Positions 1 to 5,150 of a stretch of DNA of 6,744 bases are shown here, piece by piece. The stretch is from assembly GCA_913045395.1 (NCBI GenBank), contig CAJWPV010000078.1, positions 1 to 6,744 on the forward strand. The letters run 5' to 3'. Made by a program: the position numbers and the translations under genes. The stretch's first letter is position 1. The number at the start of each line of letters is the position of its first letter. The notes beneath the pieces were generated by a model. The model did no database searches. It was given only the letters and a program-made list of their open reading frames with translations, and was not told the DNA's origin. This DNA is from an uncultured Verrucomicrobiota bacterium (lineage in GTDB: Bacteria > Verrucomicrobiota > Verrucomicrobiia > Limisphaerales > UBA1096).

Positions 1-159
1 AAACAAATCGCCAATCTTTTTAAAGAATGATTTTTTATGTGGCGACTGCTGATGCTTACTGTCATCATCTAACGTATCTTGGAACTGACGCAATAGATCT
101 TTTTGCTCACGAGTCAGATTGACAGGGGTTTCGATGACCACACGGCAGATCAAGTCGCC
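1..159 (-). CDS. dnaJ: DnaJ C-terminal fragment, gammaproteobacterial type (open at window edge)
   Basis: Reading the minus strand from about 159 down to 1 gives the end of the co-chaperone DnaJ (Hsp40), which delivers unfolded clients to DnaK. The visible ~53 residues contain GDLICRVVIETPVNLT, then REQKDLLRQF, a short acidic linker, and SPHKKSFFKKIGDLF. The same order (GDLLCRVVVETP, a QKQLLQEL helix, SPRSKSFF) ends E. coli DnaJ, so the family call is firm. The stop codon lies outside the window. The J domain, G/F region, zinc fingers and most of the client-binding domain are absent; the frame instead continues upstream into an SMP-30-like protein. GC in 1-120 is about 36%, against about 62% just beyond, and the codons are AT-rich. 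I infer that this piece comes from a different genome from the rest of the window. Confidence 0.85.
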
Positions 160-165
160 TTTCTC
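151..165. other. Join between SMP-30-like and DnaJ sequence (probable chimera)
   Basis: The two protein families meet in frame around the codons for E-K-G-D-L. SMP-30 proteins typically continue here with a phrase like AVPA..GGL, and DnaJ proteins have GDL just before CRVV. A short shared stretch such as GGCGACTTG could therefore have joined reads from two genomes. Composition changes sharply across this point. Confidence 0.7.
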
Positions 166-357
166 CGCCGGTACGGCCAAACCGGGTTTTTCGCCGACGT
201 CCCAGGTTTTGTTTTCGCCTGTGGCTGGATAGAAGCAGCAGACGCGGGCACTCTCGATGTCCACCCAGACCAAGTCCTGCGTCTCCGCTCGCCACACGGG
301 GCCCTCACCAAGAACCGCCTTCGCGTCCAAAACACAATCCGCCGTCAACGTTTGCAC
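160..357 (-). CDS. SMP-30/gluconolactonase/LRE-family protein, N-terminal fragment
   Basis: The minus strand from 357 encodes an SMP-30/gluconolactonase (regucalcin-like) N-terminus: VLDAKAVLGEGPVWRAE, then LVWVDIESARV, PATGENKTWDVGEKPG and LAVPAEKGD. LGEGPVW followed by a WVDI strand and a PATGE..TW turn is the usual first blade of this six-bladed propeller, and the Glu of GEGP is normally a metal ligand. Members hydrolyse sugar lactones or related compounds. Only ~66 of the usual ~290 residues are present before the frame passes into DnaJ sequence, so activity cannot be inferred. The likely start is GTG at 357-355; TTG at 393-391 is an alternative. No good ribosome binding site is visible. 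It lies ~65 bp downstream of the channel gene on the same strand, with palindromic TGGCCA repeats between. Family is confident; start and completeness are not. Confidence 0.75.
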
Positions 358-365
358 GGACGTAG

Positions 366-413
366 CTTGGCCAAGCGCCTGGCCAAGTGGCAAGTTTCGA
401 GTGCGCTTGGCCA
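366..413. repeat. Cluster of three TGGCCA repeats with a 22-nt imperfect palindrome
   Basis: Three TGGCCA copies sit in 48 bp between the channel gene and the SMP-30 start, at about 368-373, 380-385 and 408-413. Positions 366-387 form an imperfect palindrome: CTTGGCCA pairs with TGGCCAAG over 8 bp, a G-T wobble can be added, and the centre is GCGC-like. No T-run follows on either strand, so it is not a standard terminator. It could fold in the transcript after the channel stop codon. Confidence 0.7.
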
Positions 414-422
414 GGCAGCGGC

Positions 423-1769
423 TCAGCGATCGACCATCGAGACATCAAGCGTGCCGCTGATCGATTCCATGCCGGTGGAATTCTGGAACGGCGCCAGGTC
501 GAACTCCGGAATCACCGCTAGTAAATGATCAAAAATATCGGCTTGGATCGCCTCGTACTCGGCCCAGACCGTCGTGTCGGTGAAGATGTAAATCTCGATC
601 GGCAACCCGTTATCACCCGGCTCAAGCTGGCGAATGAGGAACGTACAATCCTGCCGTATCTGCGAATGGTTTTTCAGGTACGCCATGATATAGGCGCGGT
701 AGGTGCCAATGTTGGTCAAGCGACGGCCGTTGACGAGTTCCGACAAATCCATGTTGACCGTTTGGTTATGCGCGTTGACCTCGTTGAGTCTGGATTGCAG
801 ATAACCTTTAAGCAGGTCGAATCGCTGGAACTTCTCGAGCAACCCCTCGTCGGCAAATCGGATCGAACGCATGTCGATATGGATGGGACGCTTGATTCGG
901 CGCCCGCCGGAGTCCTTCATGCCGCGCCAGTTGCGGCACGATTCGGTGATCAATTTCGACGCCGGGATGCTCACCACGGTCTTGTCAAAATTCTGCACCT
1001 TCACCGTCGTGAGCGACACGTCGATCACGTCGCCGTCGATACCGTGCCCCTTCATCTCGATCCAGTCGCCCTTGCGCACAGTGTCATTGGTGGCGATCTG
1101 AATCCCCGCCACCAGACCCATGATCGCGTCCTTGAACACGAACAAGAACCCCATCACCATTGCGCCCAAGCCGGCCATCAGCGTGCCGATCTCGCGGCCC
1201 ATCACAATCGAGATGATGAACACACCCCCGACGAAGCAGGCCACCAGCATCACCGCCTGCAGCAGTCCCTTGATCGGGATGCGCTTTGAAATATCGTAAC
1301 GCTGATAAATCGAAAGCAACCCGTTAAGTAGCGCCTGAAGGGTGAACAACAGCACCACCACGAGGTACACCTTGGCCAATCCCTGCACGAAACCGACCAG
1401 GCTCTCCACCCCCTCGAACAGCACCGGCGCCAGCACGTGCGCCACGAGAGCGGGAACGACATTGGACAGGCGGGCGAACACCTTGTACTCGATGAGGACC
1501 TTGTCCCAGTCGGTGCTGGTCTTGCTCGACAGGAACCGGATAGCCCTCAACACCACCCGCTTGGCCAAGAGATAGGCGAGCCAACTCAGGAACACCAACG
1601 CCACGGCACCCACCACATTGACCAGCAGACCGGCCCACACCGAATCGATGCCGAATCCTTCGAATTGCTCCTTCAGCCAGTCGAGCAGGCTACGCAGGCT
1701 CTCGATTGTCTCGCCCTGGGTACTGGTACCCTGGCCGCTCAAGCTCTCCACTGTGTTAGTCTCGTTCAT
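423..1769 (-). CDS. ybdG: YbdG/MscM-type mechanosensitive ion channel (MscS family)
   Basis: This 448-residue inner-membrane protein belongs to the MscS superfamily, in the miniconductance YbdG group, which opens under membrane tension and releases solutes during hypo-osmotic shock. Five hydrophobic segments are visible, at roughly 44-70, 102-121, 130-153, 167-190 and 194-224. The last is the Gly/Ala-rich pore helix (GTLMAGLGAMVMGFLF). The MscS beta domain follows (GDWIEM, GDVIDVSLTTVKVQNFD, about 234-270). YbdG-type features come next: NWRGMKDSGGRRIKRPI (280-296), VNGRRLTNIGTYRAYI (346-361), a QIRQDCTFLIRQL strand and the near-terminal YEAIQADIFDHLLAVIPEF (405-423). Length is close to E. coli YbdG (~415), with a somewhat longer polar N-terminus of ~40 residues. 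Start is the ATG at 1769; no Shine-Dalgarno is evident. The tsf terminator separates it from the operon upstream, so it probably has its own promoter. Confidence 0.92.
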   Translation of the reverse strand: MNETNTVESLSGQGTSTQGETIESLRSLLDWLKEQFEGFGIDSVWAGLLVNVVGAVALVFLSWLAYLLAKRVVLRAIRFLSSKTSTDWDKVLIEYKVFARLSNVVPALVAHVLAPVLFEGVESLVGFVQGLAKVYLVVVLLFTLQALLNGLLSIYQRYDISKRIPIKGLLQAVMLVACFVGGVFIISIVMGREIGTLMAGLGAMVMGFLFVFKDAIMGLVAGIQIATNDTVRKGDWIEMKGHGIDGDVIDVSLTTVKVQNFDKTVVSIPASKLITESCRNWRGMKDSGGRRIKRPIHIDMRSIRFADEGLLEKFQRFDLLKGYLQSRLNEVNAHNQTVNMDLSELVNGRRLTNIGTYRAYIMAYLKNHSQIRQDCTFLIRQLEPGDNGLPIEIYIFTDTTVWAEYEAIQADIFDHLLAVIPEFDLAPFQNSTGMESISGTLDVSMVDR

Positions 1770-1841
1770 CGAAGCAGTCGTTTATTGCTGGGGCAGTAAG
1801 CTAGTCAAATTGTTCTCACGATGAAACCCCTTTTCCGCCCT

Positions 1842-1859
1842 TGGCCAAGCGCTTGGCCA
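1842..1859. repeat. Perfect 18-bp palindrome of the TGGCCA family
   Basis: TGGCCAAGCGCTTGGCCA is identical to its own reverse complement. It lies in the tsf-channel gap, just past the T-run of the tsf terminator in the direction of transcription. It could be a protein-binding site, a folded RNA element, or a two-copy member of the repeat family found across the window. Confidence 0.8.
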
Positions 1860-1860
1860 C

Positions 1861-1886
1861 AAAAAACGGGAGCCAGTTGGCCCCCG
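1861..1886 (-). terminator. Rho-independent terminator of rpsB-tsf
   Basis: On the minus strand, 27 bp after the tsf stop codon, an 8-bp stem (CGGGGGCC with GGCTCCCG, one G-T wobble) closes on an AACT tetraloop and is followed at once by TTTTTT. This is a canonical intrinsic terminator and marks the end of the translation operon. Confidence 0.85.
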
Positions 1887-1912
1887 CCTGGTTAATTCGT
1901 TGTCGCTGCCGC

Positions 1913-2746
1913 TCAGAAACTCTCGCCAACCTGGAAGCGTAGGAAATTGCTCACGGTGATCTCGTCACCCAGCGCCTGGCCAACGGCAGCCACGTGGTCC
2001 TTGATGCTCACGTCCGGGTTCTTCACGAAGCCCTGCTCGAGCAGGCAATTGGTAGCGAAGAACTTATTGAGCTTGCCGTTGACGATATTCTCGATGGCCT
2101 GAGGTGGTTTCCCCTCGGCTTGCTCCTCTGCGATGGCTTTCTCCTTGGCTACCAGTTCAGGATCGACCTCGTCGCGGCTCACGGAGACCGGCGCGGAGGC
2201 GGCGATGTGCAGGGTGATGTCCTTCACCAGCACCTTGAAGTCGTCGTTGCCAAGGGTGTCCTCCTTTCCGGCACCGATCTGGAGCAGCACACCGACCTTG
2301 GCGCCAGTGTGAATGTACGCCGCCACCAGCCCGATACCCTCCACATCAAGCTTTGCATCGCGTGAGAGAATAATGTTCTCGCCGATCTTGGCCACCTGCG
2401 CGGTGCGTAGCTCTTCAAAATCGCTGTCCGGCGCGGTCAACTTGAGCTTGGCAACTTCACTGGTGAACTCCAGGAACTGTTCGTTCTTGGCGACGAAGTC
2501 GGTCTCGCAGTTGATCTCGACCAACACGCCCGACTTGGAGTCAGGCTGGATGTAGTGGGCGATGACACCCTCGTTTGCCTCGCGGCCGGCTTTCTTGGCG
2601 GCCTTGATCGTGCCCTGCGCGCGGAGCACATCGACGGCGGCGTCTACGTCGCCATCGGTCTCGGTGAGTGCGTTTTTGCAGTCCATTAGGCCTGCGCTGG
2701 TCATACCGCGAAGTTGCGCAACAAGTTTTGCTGTTATCTCTGCCAT
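1913..2746 (-). CDS. tsf: Translation elongation factor Ts (EF-Ts)
   Basis: EF-Ts is the cytoplasmic nucleotide-exchange factor that releases GDP from EF-Tu. The protein is 277 residues when started at the ATG at 2746, giving MAEITAKLVAQLRGMTSAGL. A longer open frame from 2788 would add 14 non-conserved residues and run into the hairpin after rpsB, so the shorter start is chosen. Residues 4-40 form the UBA-like N-terminal domain (TSAGLMDCKNALTE). The signature EINCETDFVAKNEQF is at 77-91; its TDFVAKN element contacts EF-Tu. A second core half includes HIAASAP (180-186), with a typical C-terminal helix and tail ending ITVSNFLRFQVG. Length is within the usual 270-300 range. It follows rpsB by 75 bp, the conserved bacterial order, and is almost certainly co-transcribed with it. 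No Shine-Dalgarno is obvious; the bases just before the ATG are nearly all A and T. Confidence 0.96.
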   Translation of the reverse strand: MAEITAKLVAQLRGMTSAGLMDCKNALTETDGDVDAAVDVLRAQGTIKAAKKAGREANEGVIAHYIQPDSKSGVLVEINCETDFVAKNEQFLEFTSEVAKLKLTAPDSDFEELRTAQVAKIGENIILSRDAKLDVEGIGLVAAYIHTGAKVGVLLQIGAGKEDTLGNDDFKVLVKDITLHIAASAPVSVSRDEVDPELVAKEKAIAEEQAEGKPPQAIENIVNGKLNKFFATNCLLEQGFVKNPDVSIKDHVAAVGQALGDEITVSNFLRFQVGESF

Positions 2747-2763
2747 AATATTATTTATTAAAT

Positions 2764-2795
2764 GAGCTTCGCTCCCAAGTTGGTTCAACCTGGGA
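2764..2795 (-). promoter_or_regulatory. Stem-loops between rpsB and tsf
   Basis: In the rpsB-tsf spacer the minus-strand transcript can form a 10-bp stem, TCCCAGGTTG with CAACTTGGGA (2773-2795; one G-U pair, AAC loop). A small alternative hairpin, GAGC-GAA-GCTC (2764-2774), overlaps its base, so the two exclude each other. No T-run follows. It may modulate transcript stability or tsf expression; a structured rpsB-tsf spacer is known in E. coli, but equivalence is not shown here. Confidence 0.5.
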
Positions 2796-2821
2796 AGAAA
2801 GTTTATTGAGTAGCGACCGGC

Positions 2822-3718
2822 TCAGGCTTCGACCGGCTCGGTCGGCGCCCCGGGAGCATCCCCGGCCGGGGCTTGCTCGGCAGCGGATGCAGGAGCCTCT
2901 GCGGGTACCGCGTCTGCCGCTGCCTCCCCTGCGGGTGCCGGTTCAGCCGTAGTTGTTTCCGCCTCCAACTCGGCCAGGGCTGGTTCTTGTTTTTCAGCTT
3001 TCGCCTCAGCGTCTGCCTTCATTTTTGCGGATGCCGCCTCGTAGGCCGCACGGGCCTCGACCATCGACCGCGTGACCGAGCCGAGCACCGCCTTGATCGA
3101 GCGGATGGCATCGTCGTTGCCGGCAATCGGGTAATCGACCAGAGTCGGGTCGGTGTTGGTGTCGACGATGGCGACGATCGGCACGCGCAACCGGCGCGCC
3201 TCGGCCAGTGCGTTATGCTCGCGCTTGATGTCGACGATGAAAATTGCGTCTGGCTTGGTGGCGAGGTCACGAATGCCGTTGAGTCGAATGTGCAGCCGGT
3301 TCAACTCGCGGCGTAGCATCGACTGCTCCTGCTTGACGAACTCCGCCATTCTGCCGTCGGTCTCCATTGTTTCCAATTCCACCATACGGTTGATGGAGCG
3401 CTTGATGGTTTTGAGGTTGGTCATCATGCCGCCCAGCCAGCGTTCGCATGCGTACGGTTGGCCGGTGGCTTCCGCTGTTTCCCTGATGGTAAGCTGGGCC
3501 TGCTTCTTGGTGCCGACAAAGAGCACCTTGCCGCCCTTGGCCACGATGCCCTTGAGGAATTCTGCCGCCGCCTCGATTTGCGACGCCGTTTGCACGAGGT
3601 CGATGATGTGGATGCCGTTCCGAGCCTCGAAGATGAATTCCATCATCTTCGGATTCCACTTGCGCGTCTGGTGGCCAAAATGGACACCCGCGTCCAACAG
3701 TTCTTTTATGTTGCTCAT
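2822..3718 (-). CDS. rpsB: 30S ribosomal protein S2
   Basis: S2 binds late to the small ribosomal subunit, at the head-body junction, with S1. The 298-residue protein starts MSNIKELLDAGVHFGHQTRK, the classic S2 N-terminus, and keeps WNPKM.EFIF..RNGIHIIDL (21-41), GGKVLFVGTKKQA (62-74), ERWLGGMMTN (92-101) and PDAIFIVDIKREHNAL.EA (156-174), then IPIAGNDD-like sequence at 197-203. The conserved fold ends near 228. Beyond it is a ~70-residue low-complexity tail rich in Ala, Glu and Pro (AEPAPAGEAAADAVPAEAPA region), probably disordered, making the protein longer than the usual ~240. The start at 3718 is fixed by homology. The leader just before it is A-rich (GGAAAACTAAAGA) with only a weak GGA. 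It heads an operon with tsf. A promoter candidate lies near 3903-3930, leaving a leader of ~175 nt, so autoregulation by S2 is plausible but unproven. Confidence 0.97.
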   Translation of the reverse strand: MSNIKELLDAGVHFGHQTRKWNPKMMEFIFEARNGIHIIDLVQTASQIEAAAEFLKGIVAKGGKVLFVGTKKQAQLTIRETAEATGQPYACERWLGGMMTNLKTIKRSINRMVELETMETDGRMAEFVKQEQSMLRRELNRLHIRLNGIRDLATKPDAIFIVDIKREHNALAEARRLRVPIVAIVDTNTDPTLVDYPIAGNDDAIRSIKAVLGSVTRSMVEARAAYEAASAKMKADAEAKAEKQEPALAELEAETTTAEPAPAGEAAADAVPAEAPASAAEQAPAGDAPGAPTEPVEA

Positions 3719-3819
3719 TCTTTAGTTTTCCATTGGTTGTCGGCTGAATCCTTTGTACAGCCGTCCCGCGGAAAAACGGGATTCGGTTCGTTGTTGTTAA
3801 TGCCTCCTCGAGCGGCCAT
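3715..3819 (-). other. Possible 34-codon leader ORF overlapping the rpsB start
   Basis: An ATG at 3819 opens a 34-codon frame (MAARGGINNNEPNPVF...) whose TGA overlaps the rpsB start in the sequence ATGA. That geometry suits translational coupling. No ribosome binding site precedes the ATG, no family is recognisable, and the frame is short enough to be chance. A perfect AGGAGG (3803-3808, minus sense) lies inside it with no usual start codon at the correct spacing downstream. Confidence 0.2.
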
Positions 3820-4056
3820 GCCCAAGGTTGTGGTTTGAAGGCGGTTCCAATCGGCGCTGAAAAAGAGCCTCAAAAGCTCCTCCCTGCCAAAAAAGGGCGC
3901 GCACCATAGCAAAACCATCCCGGGCCGCAACCCCCAATTTTCCCCGTTTTCCCGGGCTCGCCGCTTGGCCAACTGCCCGAACGGCCAAACAATGGCTGGA
4001 CAAAGCGCTGGTTCCGGCCTTAAGAATGGCTCCTTTAAGGGGGTAGACAGCGTTTC
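3719..4056. other. Divergent intergenic region between rpsB and the amidase gene
   Basis: This 338-bp stretch holds the rpsB promoter candidate and leader on the minus strand. Two leader hairpins are possible. One is TCCCG/CGGGA at 3764-3781, extended by CCG/CGG with a two-base bulge (3761-3786). The other is a short GAGC/GCTC stem at 3865-3879 followed in the minus sense by five Ts, which could be a weak attenuator. A TTGGCC/GGCCAA inverted repeat lies at 3965-3988. On the plus side CCTTAA/TTAAGG (4018-4040) and an AAGGGGG purine stretch (4037-4043) precede the amidase start. The long minus-strand open frame here resembles no protein I know. Confidence 0.5.
3903..3930 (-). promoter_or_regulatory. 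Probable rpsB-tsf promoter
   Basis: On the minus strand TTGCGG (-35, positions 3930-3925) is separated by 16 bp from TATGGT (-10, 3908-3903). A TG sits one base upstream of the -10 (extended -10), and GCGCGCCC follows directly. GC-rich discriminators of this kind are typical of growth-rate and stringently controlled translation promoters. Transcription would start near 3895-3897, giving a leader of ~175 nt. The -35 matches consensus only at TTG. Confidence 0.5.
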
Positions 4057-4959
4057 ATGCTGACATTTTTGGCCAGGGGAAAAAGGCAAACCGGCCGCAT
4101 CCTAGTGATTGCGGTGGTGGTGTGGCTTAGCCAGGCGCTCGGCCAAGCGGCCATCCACACCGTCAAACGCGGCGAGACGCTTGGAGTGATCGCCAAAAAA
4201 TACGGCCTCAACGCCTCCGCCCTCGCCGCCCACAACGGCATTGCCAACCCCAACCGCGTCAAGATTGGCCAGAAACTCACCATCCCGTCCAAGAGCAAGA
4301 CTCTCACTTACACCATCCGCAAGGGAGACACGCTGAGCACGATCGCCAAAAAATACAAAACCACCGCAGCAGCGATCGCCAAGGCCAACGGCATTAAAAA
4401 ACCCAATGCCATCCAGCAAGGCCAGAAACTCAAGATCACGATTGGCACGGCCAAAAAAATAACCAGGCCCGGGCCAGCCGCCATCGCCGGGGCGACCCTG
4501 CGCGAGATCAACCGGCCTCGCATCCGGCGCAACCGCTGGAAGCACATCGTCGTTCACCACAGCGCCGACAGCAACAATAGCATCCGGGGCATGGAGCATT
4601 ACCACCGGCGCGTCCGCCGAATGGAGAACGGGCTCGCCTACCACTTCGTCATCGGGAATGGTGTCAAGACGACGGACGGAAAAATATACGTCGGCGATCG
4701 GTGGAAACGCCAAATTCGGGGCGGCCACTTGGCCAGTACCGCGCTCAACGAGGTTGCAATCGGCATTTGTCTCATTGGTAACTTTGAAAAAACCCTCCCG
4801 ACCGCCAAGCAGCGCACCAGCCTCAAGACGCTCGTTTCACATTTGCGCAAACGCACCGGGGTGCCCTTCAGCCAAGTGCGCACGCACCGTCACATCAATC
4901 CCAAGCCGACCATCTGTCCCGGCCGCCGCTTCAACCTACAGAGCATCCTCAGCACCTGA
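4057..4959 (+). CDS. LysM-containing N-acetylmuramoyl-L-alanine amidase (Amidase_2/PGRP fold)
   Basis: This 300-residue exported enzyme probably cleaves the amide bond between N-acetylmuramic acid and L-alanine in peptidoglycan. Residues 13-31 are a hydrophobic signal segment after a basic start (RGKRQTGR), with a possible cleavage near ALGQA. Two LysM peptidoglycan-binding repeats follow, at 34-77 (HTVKRGETLGVIAKKYG...GQKLTIP) and 85-128 (YTIRKGDTLSTIAKKYK...GQKLKIT). A basic linker leads to the catalytic domain, about 162-300: HIVVHHSA (163-170), GLAYHFVIGNG (192-202), DGKIYVGDRW and IGICLIGNF. The likely zinc ligands by comparison with T7 lysozyme are H167, H277 (THRH) and C287 (ICPG), and Y195 matches the conserved catalytic-site Tyr. 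All are present, so the enzyme should be active. T285 stands where T7 lysozyme has Lys, a common substitution. Start ATG 4057 has AAGGGGG 13 bp upstream. It is divergent from rpsB. Role in wall turnover or recycling is inferred. Confidence 0.93.
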   Translation: MLTFLARGKRQTGRILVIAVVVWLSQALGQAAIHTVKRGETLGVIAKKYGLNASALAAHNGIANPNRVKIGQKLTIPSKSKTLTYTIRKGDTLSTIAKKYKTTAAAIAKANGIKKPNAIQQGQKLKITIGTAKKITRPGPAAIAGATLREINRPRIRRNRWKHIVVHHSADSNNSIRGMEHYHRRVRRMENGLAYHFVIGNGVKTTDGKIYVGDRWKRQIRGGHLASTALNEVAIGICLIGNFEKTLPTAKQRTSLKTLVSHLRKRTGVPFSQVRTHRHINPKPTICPGRRFNLQSILST

Positions 4960-5027
4960 ACCCCCGTCGTGGTTGATCCCGGTTTACAACGACTGCTCTT
5001 CCAAGCCGCCGAACAAGACGAGGCGGG

Positions 5028-5126
5028 ATGCTCGAGCGCTCGCCGCTGATGGACTACGACGGCTACGCCCTGGAATTAGGTGGAATGCTTCAACGCTGGT
5101 GGACCAAGCGCTATGCGGAACTTTGA
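5028..5126 (+). pseudogene. Possible 3' remnant of a lost gene (GT41/TPR-like tail)
   Basis: In the gap after the amidase gene, a 32-codon plus-strand frame from ATG 5028 to TGA 5126 reads MLERSPLMDYDGYALELGG, then MLQRWWTKRYAEL. The order SPLMD, an aromatic residue, LE, then W..W resembles, from memory, the C-terminal end of bacterial TPR/O-GlcNAc-transferase-like (GT41, SPINDLY-type) proteins. GC-rich third positions in the first half also look coding. Nothing in the same frame upstream looks like protein. The amidase frame beyond its stop gives GLQRLLFQAAEQDEAG, which might be the preceding part in a shifted frame. I infer a deletion and frameshift relic, but chance is a real alternative. 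Confidence 0.3.
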
Positions 5127-5150
5127 AGTTTCCGGTTCGAACTGAAACTT
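5126..5150. repeat. Inverted repeat at the end of the convergent genes
   Basis: AAGTTTC (5126-5132) and GAAACTT (5144-5150) are perfect inverted copies, and the interior GTT-CG-AAC can extend the stem with bulges. The element overlaps the proS stop codon (TAA at 5151-5149). No T-run follows on either strand, so an intrinsic terminator is possible but not convincing. Confidence 0.4.

Noticed and set aside
1..357. A genuine SMP-30-DnaJ fusion protein
   Set aside because: The DnaJ part lacks every functional domain except its tail, the families are unrelated, and GC changes abruptly at the join. A chimera explains it better.
525..1289. 254-codon plus-strand open frame
   Set aside because: It is antisense to the clearly homologous channel gene, is rich in His, Arg and Asp as expected of a shadow frame, and resembles no family.
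1775..1808. Promoter for the channel gene (TTGACT at 1808-1803, minus)
   Set aside because: The -35 match is good, but no acceptable -10 lies at 16-18 bp (best AATAAA or TAAACG), and the start would be almost on the ATG.
2747..2788. tsf start at 2788
   Set aside because: The extra 14 residues are not part of any EF-Ts and overlap the intercistronic hairpin; the MAEITA start at 2746 fits the family exactly.
3820..4089. Upstream part of the minus-strand frame 4089-3715 as a gene
   Set aside because: It overlaps the amidase start and runs across the probable rpsB promoter; no domain or ribosome binding site supports it.
4102..4728. 208-codon minus-strand open frame
   Set aside because: It lies opposite the amidase gene, whose LysM and zinc-ligand motifs are intact; the frame is a complementary-strand artefact of GC-rich coding DNA.
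5126..5150. Intrinsic bidirectional terminator
   Set aside because: The stem is AT-rich and bulged and neither strand has a following T-run; kept only as an inverted repeat.
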